Shown: positions 1 to 8,856, counted from the first letter of the stretch. The stretch: 64,000 nt of DNA from Minicystis rosea (GCA_001931535.1 CP016211.1:7115703-7179702); one strand, 5' to 3'. Notes: generated from the letters alone by a model not told the origin. A program made the numbers and translations.

Positions 1-13
1 CATGGAGGAGAAG

Positions 14-718
14 ATGCGATTGCGAATCATCGGTTGCCTCGGGAGCTTGCTCGCGATCTCGGGATGCGCGGGAGACCCTGACTTCGTCGAGGCTCCGGAA
101 CGGGAGGCGTTGAGCGGCGGTGGCGCCATCGTCCTGCGCACCACCGACACCTTCAGCCGCGCCAGCATCGGCGGCTGGAGCATCGCGGGCACGGCAGGCG
201 ATCAGGTCCTCACGACGGGCGGCCATCCGAGCGCCTACCTGCGCGACAGCACGCTCCAGGCGCCTGCGCCGTTCCTGGGCAGCAACGGGGCCTCGGCGTT
301 CACGGGCAACTACGCCTCTTCGGGGTCGGTGTCGCTCGGCGTCGATTTGATCCTGTTCACCTGGACCTTTCATCCAGGCAATGGCGCGCACGTCCACGTG
401 GCCTTGAAGCGGACGTTCGGTACGACCGACACGAGCGACGATCGCGAGATCTGGTGCGACACCGGCGCCTCCGTTCCACCGGCGAACGGGACCTGGCAGA
501 GTTACCAGATCGCGCTCCAAGCCAACGCCACCTCCATTCCCAGCGGCTGCACGGCCTACAAGCCCGGATACGTGGTCACGGGCGCCGAAGCCGACCAGAT
601 CTGGACGACGGTGATGGGGCAAGTGGATCAGGTCGGCTGGTCGTGGGGATATCCACTCTCCGCCAACTTCTTCGGCCTCATCGATTCGGGCGCAGACAAT
701 GTGTGGATCGAGCGGTGA
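14..718 (+). CDS. Putative lipoprotein with lectin-like/jelly-roll-type ectodomain
   Basis: Predicted exported lipoprotein of 234 residues. I start at the ATG at 14, which has GGAGGAGAAG directly upstream; an in-frame ATG at 2 is possible but would add only four residues. The N-terminus has a basic start, a hydrophobic core and a lipobox-like ISGC, giving a modified Cys near residue 18. The rest is rich in Thr, Ser, Gly and aromatics, has a few cysteines and ends in VWIER. It reads like the beta-sandwich coats common in myxobacterial surface proteins. I do not recognise a family with certainty, so function is unknown; localisation is the solid part of the call. Confidence 0.65.
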   Translation: MRLRIIGCLGSLLAISGCAGDPDFVEAPEREALSGGGAIVLRTTDTFSRASIGGWSIAGTAGDQVLTTGGHPSAYLRDSTLQAPAPFLGSNGASAFTGNYASSGSVSLGVDLILFTWTFHPGNGAHVHVALKRTFGTTDTSDDREIWCDTGASVPPANGTWQSYQIALQANATSIPSGCTAYKPGYVVTGAEADQIWTTVMGQVDQVGWSWGYPLSANFFGLIDSGADNVWIER

Positions 719-984
719 GCCCGAGATTCGGGTGAGCCCACCGGCGACAGCGCACGTATTGCCTCCGTTTGGATGACGGAGAATCACGCTCTCAGGTTGA
801 TGAGCTCCCCTCAGCACTCCAGGCTCCGCGCACGGGGCGCTCTCGGGAGCCGGGGGTGCTCGAGCCGTGCGACAAGTGCGGCGCCGACCAAACCCTCGAT
901 CCACCGACTCCGAAGGCCGGCCGTGCCGCGGAGGTAGAGAACGCGCGAGGCTCCGCGCGGGGGCGCCGAGCCTCGCGGCGGAGA

Positions 985-1695
985 TCACTTGTCGGCGATC
1001 GTGTCGAAGAGCGGCTCGAACAGACTCGAATACTGCTCGTTGAGCTGTCCCAGCTCGTTCCCGAGCTCGGTCGCGATGTCGGCGATGCCGGCCTCGGTGG
1101 CGGCCGACAGCTTCAGGTCACCGTAGGTGCTCGCCCAGCATGCGCCGTAGAGCGTGGTGTCGGGCGCGGGGACCTCGAGCTCGGTCCAGCAGGGATAGAA
1201 CGTGCTCCACCGTTCGCGGACCGTCTTGCTGATGGAGCCGCCGCTCGCCGCGATCACCTGCTCGAAGTGATCGCCGTAGACGGAGAGGAGCGAGCTCACA
1301 TCCTCGTTGGCCTGGTCCACGAGGGCGTCGATGCTGCTCTCCAGCGAGGGCAGGATGACCGCGTCCCCGTAGACGGGCTCGAAGCACGTGGCGCGGGCAT
1401 CTCCCTCGACGAGGTCGCCGAAGCGCATGTCCGACCAGCAATCGTAGAAGTCGTGATACACGCCCGTCGGCGCGACCTGGAGCGCCCAGACGCAATCACA
1501 GGCGCCGCTCGGGTACGTGGTGACGGACTGGAGGGAGCCGGCGATACCGTGATTGCTGGCATACGCTTCACATGCCTGCTTGCAGGGCTTCTTGGGTGGG
1601 TTCGAGATCTGCTTCTTGACCTCCTTGGCGGAGGCAGGCGTCGGCACACCAAAGGCGGCAATCAATACGGCGAGGATGGAGAAGGTCTTGCTCAT
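985..1695 (-). CDS. Secreted protein of unknown function, Cys/Trp-containing
   Basis: 236 residues. The start ATG at 1695 is chosen because AGGAG precedes it at good spacing and because it places a clean signal peptide (MSKTFSILAVLIAAFG...ASA) at the N-terminus, with cleavage likely after ASA near residue 22. The mature part has a Lys/Pro-rich beginning, several cysteines (KQACEAY, CDC, DCW) and repeated aromatic-polar stretches; the C-terminal half is helical and acidic. No family recognised. It is transcribed away from the 102-bp-period repeat, so the palindromes in that repeat may lie in its promoter region. Periplasmic or extracellular location is likely; the role is unknown. Confidence 0.65.
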   Translation of the reverse strand: MSKTFSILAVLIAAFGVPTPASAKEVKKQISNPPKKPCKQACEAYASNHGIAGSLQSVTTYPSGACDCVWALQVAPTGVYHDFYDCWSDMRFGDLVEGDARATCFEPVYGDAVILPSLESSIDALVDQANEDVSSLLSVYGDHFEQVIAASGGSISKTVRERWSTFYPCWTELEVPAPDTTLYGACWASTYGDLKLSAATEAGIADIATELGNELGQLNEQYSSLFEPLFDTIADK

Positions 1696-1994
1696 GATTC
1701 GCTCCTGATGATCGGTGAGGGACGGGAGCGCCGGCCGGATCGGACCGCGCCGATCCGGGGGCCACGCGTCCGTCGCCGCGTGCGCCGAGACACGCGAGCG
1801 GCGCCGCGAGGACGCTGCGACCACGATGGCCTCGATAGGCGCCCTGGGCTCGTCACCCAGGCGCACGAGAACACCGCGGCTCCACGAGCCGACGACGGTC
1901 GATCCGGCCGACGCTCCAAGGGCGCACGCTGCGCAGACGACGCGGCGTGCGAGCACCGACCGTATGCGCGACATCCGCGCTGGTCAAACCAAAT

Positions 1995-2011
1995 TTTTGT
2001 AGCGTACAAAA
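1995..2011. promoter_or_regulatory. Operator-like palindrome, copy 1
   Basis: TTTTGTA-GCG-TACAAAA: two perfect 7-bp arms around a 3-bp centre, A/T-rich in a G/C-rich background. The form is that of a dimeric-repressor operator; the regulator is unknown. Confidence 0.5.
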
Positions 2012-2097
2012 TTGAACATCTCACAGGCCCCGAGCACCAGTGAGCGCCTGGTGCCGTGAAGATCGGATTCAGGAGCCGAGACGAGATCGGGTCGATT

Positions 2098-2112
2098 TTT
2101 GTACGCTACAAA
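2098..2112. promoter_or_regulatory. Operator-like palindrome, copy 2
   Basis: TTTGTA-CGC-TACAAA: 6-bp arms with a centre that is the reverse complement of copy 1. Conservation of the arms while the surrounding repeat has drifted supports function. The distance between centres is 102 bp. Confidence 0.5.
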
Positions 2113-2457
2113 TTGAATATCTTGCAGGCACCGAGCACCCGTGGGCAACTGGTGTCGTGAAGATCGGATTCAGGAGCTGAGGCGAGATCGACCGAGCCGG
2201 CCGCAGGCGCGGTCGTGCGCGCTCGGGACGATGTCAGTCGCGAGGAGGCCAACCGCGGCGCGCGTTGCTCACCACCCTATCAGGAGAGCGCGAGTCGTTT
2301 CGTCACCATGTTCCGGAGAGCGCTCGGCACGTCGCCGACGCGCGATTGCAGGACATCGGGCTCCGGCGAGCGATCGTCGATGTGGCGATGCCGCGCGACG
2401 TGGAGACGTGATGCGACGAGCCATCCACACGCGGGCCGTGGCGCGCTACCATGGAGC

Positions 2458-3222
2458 ATGATCAATCGGACCTCGACTCCGCTGGAAACCGGCGCTCTCG
2501 GAGCGTCCCGTCGCACGCTCCTCTTCGCTCGGGTCCGCCAGTGGCTCGCCGTGGCCCTCATGGTGGTCGGCCTCGTGGACGTGCATTGGTGGGCAGTCCG
2601 ATACGGCGATCCGGCACCGATCTTCTACACGGTCGGCGCCGTCGGTCTCGCGCTGCGGCTATTCTGGGCGCGCTATCTGGCGATCTGCTTCGCCGCCGCG
2701 GTGCTTTCGGTCCGCGTCCTCTGCGATGGCATCAGCGAGGCCAATCTGTTCGCGCTCGGCATCGTCGTACTCCTCTCCGGCCGGAGCATGCAGAGCCTCT
2801 TCGAAGCGCGCGCCGCGCGGTTGAATCACTGGGCGACCGAGCTCGATCGCCGCGTGACGAGGCTCCGTATGCTGTTCGTTGCGCAGGCCGTCGCGATCGG
2901 CCTGATCTTCGGGTGGGGCCGTTGGCTGTCTCCCGGCGCCGTCCCGCTGGTCGGCGCCGCCGGTCTCACGATCTTCGGTCTCGTGTTTCAGCGGACGTGG
3001 GGCGTGCTGGCCATCGTACCGGTGATCGGGCTCGAGGCCTGCCTCGCGGTCAGGAGCACGCAGGTTCGGTTGCCTCTCATAGCCTTTCCCTCGTGGTGCT
3101 TCACGGCCGTCCTCTCCGTCGCCTGCGCCGTGTCCTTGGCCGTGATCGCTCCGCTGCTCTGGGCCCTCGGGCAGAAGCTCCGCGGCCCGGCCCGAGAGGA
3201 TGATCCTTCCACGCTCGCGTGA
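2458..3222 (+). CDS. Multi-pass integral membrane protein of unknown function
   Basis: 254 residues from the ATG at 2458 (MINRTSTP); upstream in-frame codons read through the repeat-bearing spacer and look non-coding. About seven hydrophobic segments are visible, for example WLAVALMVVGLVDVHWW, YLAICFAAAVLSV, VAQAVAIGLIFGW and the C-terminal AVLSVACAVSLAVIAPLLWAL. A basic, amphipathic stretch (SMQSLFEARAARLNHW) lies between the middle helices. No catalytic motif is visible. The two palindromic repeats about 350-460 bp upstream may control it. Inner-membrane location is well supported; function is unknown. Confidence 0.6.
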   Translation: MINRTSTPLETGALGASRRTLLFARVRQWLAVALMVVGLVDVHWWAVRYGDPAPIFYTVGAVGLALRLFWARYLAICFAAAVLSVRVLCDGISEANLFALGIVVLLSGRSMQSLFEARAARLNHWATELDRRVTRLRMLFVAQAVAIGLIFGWGRWLSPGAVPLVGAAGLTIFGLVFQRTWGVLAIVPVIGLEACLAVRSTQVRLPLIAFPSWCFTAVLSVACAVSLAVIAPLLWALGQKLRGPAREDDPSTLA

Positions 3223-3540
3223 TTCGCCGTCCCTTCGACTCGCGCGGGGCAAGATGTTTTGACGTCCCCGTTTGACTGGCTATCCCCACGAAAATCGATC
3301 CGGCGATGGCACCCATCGTCGATGAACAGGTGGGTTGGTCGCTGGCCGGCCATGGCCGGCCACTGACCGGCCACTGGCCGGCCACCGCGCCTTCATCCCC
3401 GGCGATTCGACCGACGTTGCGGAAACCGACGGCATCTCGCGCTGATTCGCTCATGGAACGTGGCCGCGAGCACATGATTTCGCGGTGGCGCTGCCCTTGC
3501 ACAGGTGGGCGCGAGGCGCTCGTTCGGCGCCGCGGTCACC
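3223..3540. other. Spacer with G/C palindromic repeat, no gene seen
   Basis: 318 bp between the membrane protein and the lipoxygenase-like gene. It holds the GGCCGGCC-rich block at 3343-3385. No RNA gene or convincing small ORF seen. Confidence 0.5.
3343..3385. repeat. GGCCGGCC-rich short tandem repeat, copy A
   Basis: Three GGCCGGCC octamers and one GACCGGCC variant, linked by CACTG or AT. The same pattern occurs upstream of the phospholipase C gene at 16641-16680. Each octamer is self-complementary, so the block can form several small hairpins. Confidence 0.7.
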
Positions 3541-5001
3541 ATGATCCCCATCGAATTTGCCTCGGCGCTCAACCCGGAAGCCGACTATTTCTATGGCCAT
3601 CAGGGCCCCTGGCCCAAACCGTTTCCCGGTTTGCCGGACCGCCTCCCCGGGACGGTCCTCGACGTGCCCGAGGATCAGGCGACCGACTATGCGAATCACA
3701 TCCTCCGGCGCTACCGGCGGCTCGTGGTCGGCTACGTTCCCGTCGCGCTCCTGCGCACGGCGATCGCGCCGGCGCTCGAGCCGATGTCCGATGCGGAGCT
3801 CGGCGCCGCGCTCGGTGATGGGCTCCTGAGCCGGCAGCTCAATGCCACGCTCGATCCGCCGGACCTCGCCGCCTTCGCGGACATCCTCGCGAAGCTCGAG
3901 CCCGGGGCCGTCACCTACAAGCTGGATTGCTCCGTCATCGAACGACTCGTGGCCTTCGACGGCGTGTACTTCGCGCCCACCGTCACGCTCCTGCGTCGAC
4001 TCGATGCCTCCGGGACCTTCATGCCTCTGGCCATCCGGATTCGCGATCTCGTCCTCACGCCCGAGGACGGCGACGCGTGGGTGCTGGCCAAATGGTTCGT
4101 GCTGCAGGGAGCGGCGCTCCAAAGCATGATTTGCCACCACCCTCGCACCCACTTTCCCATGGATGCGATCGCCGCCGTCTCGCAGAGCCTCCTGCCGCGT
4201 CACCACGGCTTGTTTCGCGTGCTGTCGCCGCACATGCGCTTTCAGCTCCCCCTCAACAACCGTGTCTTGCACTCGCCCTTCTCGGTCGCCCACAACGATC
4301 AGCGTCACCTCTACAGCTGCTTCCCGGGCCCTTTCCTGACCGAGTCGGGCGAGGGTTTCGGCGCGGCGATGACGGCCGGATACGAGGGGATCCCCGGCAA
4401 CAGCTCCTACCCTCCGTATCGTTATTCGCTCGAGCCCGCTCCGGTGCCGTCGAGCTACGGCCGAGTCCTCCGCGCGTATTACGATGTCATCCGGGCGTAC
4501 GTCGCGGAGATCCTCGAAGACCTCTCGCCCGAAGATCCGGTGATTGCGCGCTGGGCCGACAGCATCGCTCGATGGGTGCCGGGCTTCCCGGACGCGCTGG
4601 CCATCCGCGATCGGGACACGTGGATCTCCGCGGTCGCCTTCTTCATTTACGACGTCAGCGTCTTGCACGCGGCGGATCACCACAGCACGTCTTGCCACCC
4701 GTTGACTCGCTATCCGCTGCGGCTGCGCGTCCCGCCGCCGACGTCGAAGGTCGCCCCTCCGTTCCGCCACGCGGATCTCGTGAGCCGGGAGGACATGTTC
4801 CGCCATCGCATGGCCCGCAAGATGTTCTTCGGCCCGCCGGTCAGCTTCACGCTGCTCCAAGACACCGACTCGGGGTTCGACGACCCGCGCAAAGCGGGCA
4901 TCCAACGGCGCTTCCGAAAGAAGCTCCGCGAGGCGGCCGTCGACTTGGACAAGAGCGGTCACATCCCGCTTCGGCTCATCTCGTGCAGCATTCAGTTCTG
5001 A
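3541..5001 (+). CDS. Lipoxygenase-family protein
   Basis: 486 residues from the ATG at 3541; a GTG at 3505 would add 12 residues and neither has a strong ribosome site. The iron-ligand pattern of lipoxygenases is visible: H-x4-H in HHPRTH (4135-4152), followed by the typical SLLPRHHGLFRVLSPHMRF stretch, then H-x3-H in LHAADH (His codons at 4666 and 4678), followed by the conserved VPPPTSK. The length matches bacterial lipoxygenases lacking a PLAT domain. Known members dioxygenate polyunsaturated fatty acids. The C-terminus reads SCSIQF, whereas the family normally ends in Ile, whose carboxylate binds iron. No signal peptide is seen. The neighbours are unrelated enzymes, so substrate and pathway are unknown. 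Confidence 0.7.
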   Translation: MIPIEFASALNPEADYFYGHQGPWPKPFPGLPDRLPGTVLDVPEDQATDYANHILRRYRRLVVGYVPVALLRTAIAPALEPMSDAELGAALGDGLLSRQLNATLDPPDLAAFADILAKLEPGAVTYKLDCSVIERLVAFDGVYFAPTVTLLRRLDASGTFMPLAIRIRDLVLTPEDGDAWVLAKWFVLQGAALQSMICHHPRTHFPMDAIAAVSQSLLPRHHGLFRVLSPHMRFQLPLNNRVLHSPFSVAHNDQRHLYSCFPGPFLTESGEGFGAAMTAGYEGIPGNSSYPPYRYSLEPAPVPSSYGRVLRAYYDVIRAYVAEILEDLSPEDPVIARWADSIARWVPGFPDALAIRDRDTWISAVAFFIYDVSVLHAADHHSTSCHPLTRYPLRLRVPPPTSKVAPPFRHADLVSREDMFRHRMARKMFFGPPVSFTLLQDTDSGFDDPRKAGIQRRFRKKLREAAVDLDKSGHIPLRLISCSIQF

Positions 5002-5196
5002 AAGGCGAGAAGAGTGGCATCGACACATCGAAGCAGGTGGGCTCGTCTGAGCCTCGATCCGCCTGACTCGGAGTCCGCGGAGCGGACGTCGGCCGATGCC
5101 ACCGACGACGAGGAGCGGGTCCTGGCCTTTCTGTATGACTCCCGGCCCGCGGGGGCTCGACCGCTCGACGCGGGTTCCCTACGGTCGCCGACCATC

Positions 5197-5664
5197 ATGA
5201 CCACCGAATCGTTCACCCTCGCACCGATTGCCCACGTCCGCGGGGGCCGCGCCGAACCGACCGATGATCATTGGGCCGACGAGCGGTGCGTGATCGAGCT
5301 CGACGCCCGCTTCGGCGCCGAGTCCCTCGCTGGGCTCGATGCGTTCTCGCACCTCGAGATCGTGTTCGTCTTCGACCGAGTCCGCGAGTCGGCGATCGAG
5401 ACCGGGGCGCGACATCCTCGGGAGCGCACCGACTGGCCGCTCGTCGGCATCTTCGCCCAGCGTGGCAAAGCGCGGCCGAACCGCCTCGGTGTGTCGCGCT
5501 GCCGGCTGCTCCACGTGGAGGGCACGCGACTCCACGTCGAGGGCCTCGACGCAATCGACGGCACCCCGGTGCTCGACATCAAACCGTACCTGCGCGAATT
5601 CGCGCCGCTCGGCGAGGTCACCCAGCCCGCGTGGGCGAGCGAGCTGATGGCAGACTATTACTGA
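5197..5664 (+). CDS. TsaA/TrmO-family tRNA methyltransferase-like protein
   Basis: 155 residues from the ATG at 5197 (MTTESFTLAPIAHVRGG). Upstream in-frame codons from 5014 look like spacer. The TsaA fold signature is clear: an initial APIAHVR strand, central IFAQRGKARPNRLGVSRC and late IDGTPVLDIKPYL. TrmO uses SAM to methylate the t6A-modified A37 of certain tRNAs. This copy is shorter than E. coli TrmO, as many archaeal and bacterial single-domain TsaA proteins are. Cytoplasmic. It follows the lipoxygenase-like gene by 195 bp and is probably transcribed independently. Confidence 0.8.
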   Translation: MTTESFTLAPIAHVRGGRAEPTDDHWADERCVIELDARFGAESLAGLDAFSHLEIVFVFDRVRESAIETGARHPRERTDWPLVGIFAQRGKARPNRLGVSRCRLLHVEGTRLHVEGLDAIDGTPVLDIKPYLREFAPLGEVTQPAWASELMADYY

Positions 5665-5818
5665 CCGTGCCCCGACCTCTTCGAAAGAAAATGGCGCGAT
5701 TGCCGCCGCCCGCGGCATTTCACCCAATACCACTGGACACCATTTACTGTTAGTATCGACGGTTCGGCCCGGACGCTCCGTTCGAGCCCCTCGATTTCAG
5801 CGAAAGCACGACGACGAC

Positions 5819-6655
5819 ATGCCCACGAGCTCCGTTGCAGAAATCCCCGACGAGAATGGCGCAGAGCCGCGCGTTCATGCGCCGGCCAAGCGGAAGAAAG
5901 TGGCTCGGTGCGTCCGCATCCGCGTCGGGGACCTGGGCCCTTCCGAACGAGCGCGGGTGATGTCGGAGCTCTACGAGATCTATCAAGAGACGCTCGTCGG
6001 GCCGACGCGGGAGGAGTTCGAGAAGATCTATTGGTCGAACGACGACTCCATCATGGCGCGGTTTTATGGTGTCGATGGAGCGCTCGCCGGCTTCGCCGAA
6101 TCCACGGTTCGACACGTCGAGTCGCGCGGTCGCACGTATGCCGTGCACTCGGGCGCCGTGGTTTTCAGCCTCGCCTATCGAGGGGGCTTTTCGACGGTCT
6201 GGTTCGGGATGAAGGAGTTCATGCGGATCAAGCTCCGCGAGCCCACGACGCCCGCCGTCTTCATCACCCGCGCCGTCTCGCCGGCGTCCTACCAGCTCAT
6301 GGCCTCTTTGGGAGGCTGGGTCTATCCCAGCCGCCATCGACCCACGCCTCCGGAGGTCGAGGCGCTGGTTTTCGACATCGCACGGCAATTGAAGCTGAAG
6401 ACCGATCCTGCCAATCCCTGGTTCCAAAGCGCCATCGCTCGAATCCGGCAGCCGGAGCGACTGGCACGCTCCGCCGCGCTGAAGAACAATCCGGACGCGG
6501 ACTTCTACCGCGAGCTCACGCGCGACATGCGCCCCGATCAAATGCTCATCCTCACGGCTCCGGTCAATCTGGCCAACATCGCCGTGACCACGTCCCGTCT
6601 CGTCGCTGCCATCGTGCGCACCAAGCTGCGCAAAGTGGGCACGCCGCGGAGCTGA
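5819..6655 (+). CDS. Hypothetical protein, possibly acyltransferase-like
   Basis: 278 residues from the ATG at 5819. The N-terminal 30 residues are low-complexity and basic (PAKRKKVARC). The core alternates helices and strands: SELYEIYQETLVGP, a strand with FYGVDGALAGFAEST, then YAVHSGAVVFSLAYRGG and PAVFITRAVSPASYQLMA. The order resembles a GNAT-type fold, but I see no clear acetyl-CoA loop, so this is only a suggestion. The C-terminus has a hydrophobic segment (LTAPVNLANIAVTTSRLVAAIV) that may be amphipathic. It sits 127 bp upstream of a 2OG-Fe(II) oxygenase on the same strand; co-transcription is possible. Confidence 0.55.
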   Translation: MPTSSVAEIPDENGAEPRVHAPAKRKKVARCVRIRVGDLGPSERARVMSELYEIYQETLVGPTREEFEKIYWSNDDSIMARFYGVDGALAGFAESTVRHVESRGRTYAVHSGAVVFSLAYRGGFSTVWFGMKEFMRIKLREPTTPAVFITRAVSPASYQLMASLGGWVYPSRHRPTPPEVEALVFDIARQLKLKTDPANPWFQSAIARIRQPERLARSAALKNNPDADFYRELTRDMRPDQMLILTAPVNLANIAVTTSRLVAAIVRTKLRKVGTPRS

Positions 6656-6782
6656 TGCATCCATTGGAGCCCGGCACGCCCTCGCGTCTCCTCGGCCGGC
6701 TCCGTCCGATCGATTGAAATGGGCCCCAAGCGATTCGAATGACCGATTGCTGCGCGCGCAAATCGGAGAGTAACGAGAGAGA

Positions 6783-7547
6783 ATGCCGCCTTTTTACGCC
6801 AAGGCTCCGTCCGGAGAGCTCCAAGCAATGGCGCAAGCGCGCGTGAGCGAGGCTGCGCTCGGCTGGAGACCGAATGTCGTCCTCCGCGGTTACGACCACC
6901 TCCGCCTCGCGTCCTACGTCGCGTGCTCCGAAGAGGCGTGGACGGAGCTCGCGGCGATGTGGGACGACCTTCCCGCGGACGCGTACATGAAGGCGCCGCA
7001 TCCCGGACGCTTTCGGCGCTATGGCCGATTCAGCTATTCGCGCAGCGACGATCGGCTCGTCTCGCTCGCGCAGGCGCCGTTTTCGCAGGGGCTCGACATC
7101 AACGCCTACGCCGGCGGGATCCCGCGTGATTTCGCGCCGCTCACCGAGGCGACGATCGGAAACCCGTTGTTCGAAGCGACGCTTCGCGCGGGGATTGCCG
7201 CGTTCATCGACGTCGAAGACGCGCGGCCGTGGGAGATCGGCGTGCATCAGATCCGCGTCGTCGCGCTGGCCGACCAGCCCGGCGCCCCGACGCCGGAGGG
7301 CCTGCATCGCGACGGCTACGACTTCGTCGCCGTCCACCTGATCGGCCGGAAGAACATCGCCGGCGGCGAAACCCTCTTGTTGGTCGACGGCGTCGAGCGG
7401 TGCAGCCTCATGAGCGAACCGCTCGAGACGATGTTCATCGACGACGTCCGCTGCATGCACGGCGCGTCGCCGATCCAACCCCTCGATGCGTCGAGGCTCG
7501 CTGCCCGTGACACGTTGATCGTGACGTTCCACCACGTCCGGCCGTGA
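6783..7547 (+). CDS. 2OG-Fe(II) dioxygenase family protein
   Basis: 254 residues, ATG at 6783 preceded by GAGAGA. The facial triad is visible: H-x-D in GLHRDGYDFV and a distal His in MHGASPIQP, followed by a final strand with LIVTFHHVRP. The motif order and length fit the 2OG-Fe dioxygenase family that includes amino-acid hydroxylases such as L-isoleucine 4-hydroxylase (Pfam 2OG-Fe_Oxy_2). Such enzymes couple 2-oxoglutarate decarboxylation to hydroxylation of a small substrate. The substrate cannot be inferred here. It is the second gene of a possible pair with the hypothetical protein upstream. Cytoplasmic. Confidence 0.75.
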   Translation: MPPFYAKAPSGELQAMAQARVSEAALGWRPNVVLRGYDHLRLASYVACSEEAWTELAAMWDDLPADAYMKAPHPGRFRRYGRFSYSRSDDRLVSLAQAPFSQGLDINAYAGGIPRDFAPLTEATIGNPLFEATLRAGIAAFIDVEDARPWEIGVHQIRVVALADQPGAPTPEGLHRDGYDFVAVHLIGRKNIAGGETLLLVDGVERCSLMSEPLETMFIDDVRCMHGASPIQPLDASRLAARDTLIVTFHHVRP

Positions 7548-7556
7548 AGCGCGGTT

Positions 7557-8000
7557 TCACGACCCGCCGAGCGTGACCACCGCGAGCGTCACCATCTGCT
7601 TGGCGACGAGCTGCTCCTTTTCGCCGTCGCGCGCGAAGATCTCGGACTCCACCACGCTGAGCGTGCGCCCGTGCCGGAGCACCTGCGCGCGGGCGCGTAG
7701 CCGTTGCCCGATGGCCGGGCGGAGCAGGTTGATCTTGAACTCGACGGTCAACACCGTCTCCTCCGGCTTCACGAGCGTCCCGGCCGCGCCGCCCGCGGTG
7801 TGATCGCCCATCGTGGCGCCGACGCCGGCGTGAACGAAGCGATCCTGTTGCAGATGACGCGGGGCCACGTCGAGCACGGACTCACAGAAGCCCGGGCCGA
7901 CGTCGACGAGTCGGACGCCGAGGTCCACGATGAACGCAGCGCCCTCGAAGATTCGCCGCACTTTGTCGGCGTACGCGGGATCCTGAACACGGAGCGACAT
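7557..8000 (-). CDS. PaaI-type hotdog thioesterase family protein
   Basis: 147 residues with start ATG at 8000 (MSLRVQDPAYADKVRRIF). The hotdog signature is visible: FVHAGVGATMGDHTAGGAAGTLV with the Asp typical of the central helix, then VLTVEFKINLLRP and GRTLSVVESEIFA. Relatives hydrolyse acyl- or phenylacetyl-CoA thioesters and act as homotetramers in the cytoplasm. It is convergent with the dioxygenase gene (9-bp gap) and divergent from the HEAT-like gene starting at 8101. Confidence 0.75.
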   Translation of the reverse strand: MSLRVQDPAYADKVRRIFEGAAFIVDLGVRLVDVGPGFCESVLDVAPRHLQQDRFVHAGVGATMGDHTAGGAAGTLVKPEETVLTVEFKINLLRPAIGQRLRARAQVLRHGRTLSVVESEIFARDGEKEQLVAKQMVTLAVVTLGGS

Positions 8001-8100
8001 GGGGCCGATGGTACTCCCACCGCAGCACGCCTGTGGAGCCGAGCACGATGGCAGAAAGTATTGGCTGATGAGGCTGCGGCCCGACGGTAACGAGGAGCGC

Positions 8101-8856
8101 ATGAAGCGACTCGAAACGGTGGTCTACGTGGCAGCGCACCAGCTCTACCTCCGAGATCCGGATGTCGAGTGGGACGGCGCCTATACGAACGATCCATGGT
8201 CCGGTGGAGATGGGTTGGGCGTGGCCAAAGGAGTCATCGGGGTCCAGTCTCCCCGCGCGGCCGCTCACGCGCCGGTCTTCGTCGAGCTCCTCGATGGGGC
8301 GCCGGGTGAAGCGCCTTCACGGTTCATCAAGGTCACGACCGCGAGCGTCGATGTTTCGAAGGGACGGCTCGCCGTCATGGGCGAGGAAAACGAAGAGTCG
8401 TCGAAGCCGCTCGAATTCGAGCTCGCGCCGGGCACCTATGAAGTCCGCGTGCTCTACGCCGATCTCGACACCATCACCTACGATGATGACGACGGCGCCG
8501 AGCACTACGTCATCCAGCTCTGGCCGGGCTCCGAGAAGGAGGCCGAGATCGTGCGCGGGAGCGATCCCGTCGACGAGCCCGTTCGCACCACGACGACGCC
8601 CCACGCGGCGGCGGAAGCGGATCTGAAGAGCGACGACGCGAGCACCGCCGCCCATGCGCTCGTGGAGCTCGCGCGCGCAGGCGGCGTCGAGGAGGTCGCT
8701 CGCCTCGGCAAAGAGCATCCGTCGCGCGCCCTTCGCCTCCTGGCCGTGAACGCGCTGCGTCTGGTCGGCGCGCGGGACGCTCTCCAAGCCTTCGCGGAGA
8801 GCGACGACTTGGCGATTCGCGGCAACGTCGGCCGCGCGCTGGAACGTCTCGGTTGA
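8101..8856 (+). CDS. Hypothetical protein with C-terminal HEAT-like helices
   Basis: 251 residues. The ATG at 8101 has GAGGAG close upstream. The N-terminal ~150 residues are acidic and beta-rich (ETVVYVAAHQLYLRD; TITYDDDDGAEHYVIQLW), and the last ~80 residues form short paired helices (STAAHALVELARAGG, HPSRALRLLAVNALRLVGARDAL, NVGRALERLG) resembling two HEAT-type repeats. No signal peptide. The combination recalls small cytoplasmic adaptor or immunity proteins, but that is a guess. The 100-bp divergent spacer with the thioesterase gene probably holds both promoters. Confidence 0.55.
   Translation: MKRLETVVYVAAHQLYLRDPDVEWDGAYTNDPWSGGDGLGVAKGVIGVQSPRAAAHAPVFVELLDGAPGEAPSRFIKVTTASVDVSKGRLAVMGEENEESSKPLEFELAPGTYEVRVLYADLDTITYDDDDGAEHYVIQLWPGSEKEAEIVRGSDPVDEPVRTTTTPHAAAEADLKSDDASTAAHALVELARAGGVEEVARLGKEHPSRALRLLAVNALRLVGARDALQAFAESDDLAIRGNVGRALERLG

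Larger units (their letters stand above)
1994..2190. repeat. Two tandem ~95-bp direct repeats
   Basis: Unit 1 (1994-2089) and unit 2 (2096-2190) are the same length within one base and clearly similar along their whole length: each begins with a T-run and a palindrome, and each ends with GTGAAGATCGGATTCAGGAG followed by GAGATCG. They differ at scattered positions. They lie in the 762-bp spacer (1696-2457) between a minus-strand secreted-protein gene and a plus-strand membrane-protein gene, and the spacer has no convincing gene. A duplicated regulatory region is the simplest reading. Confidence 0.85.

Noticed and set aside
2215..2457. N-terminal extension of the membrane protein from 2215
   Set aside because: The extension is Arg-rich, lies in repeat-bearing spacer sequence and lacks a signal; the ATG at 2458 fits the membrane topology better.
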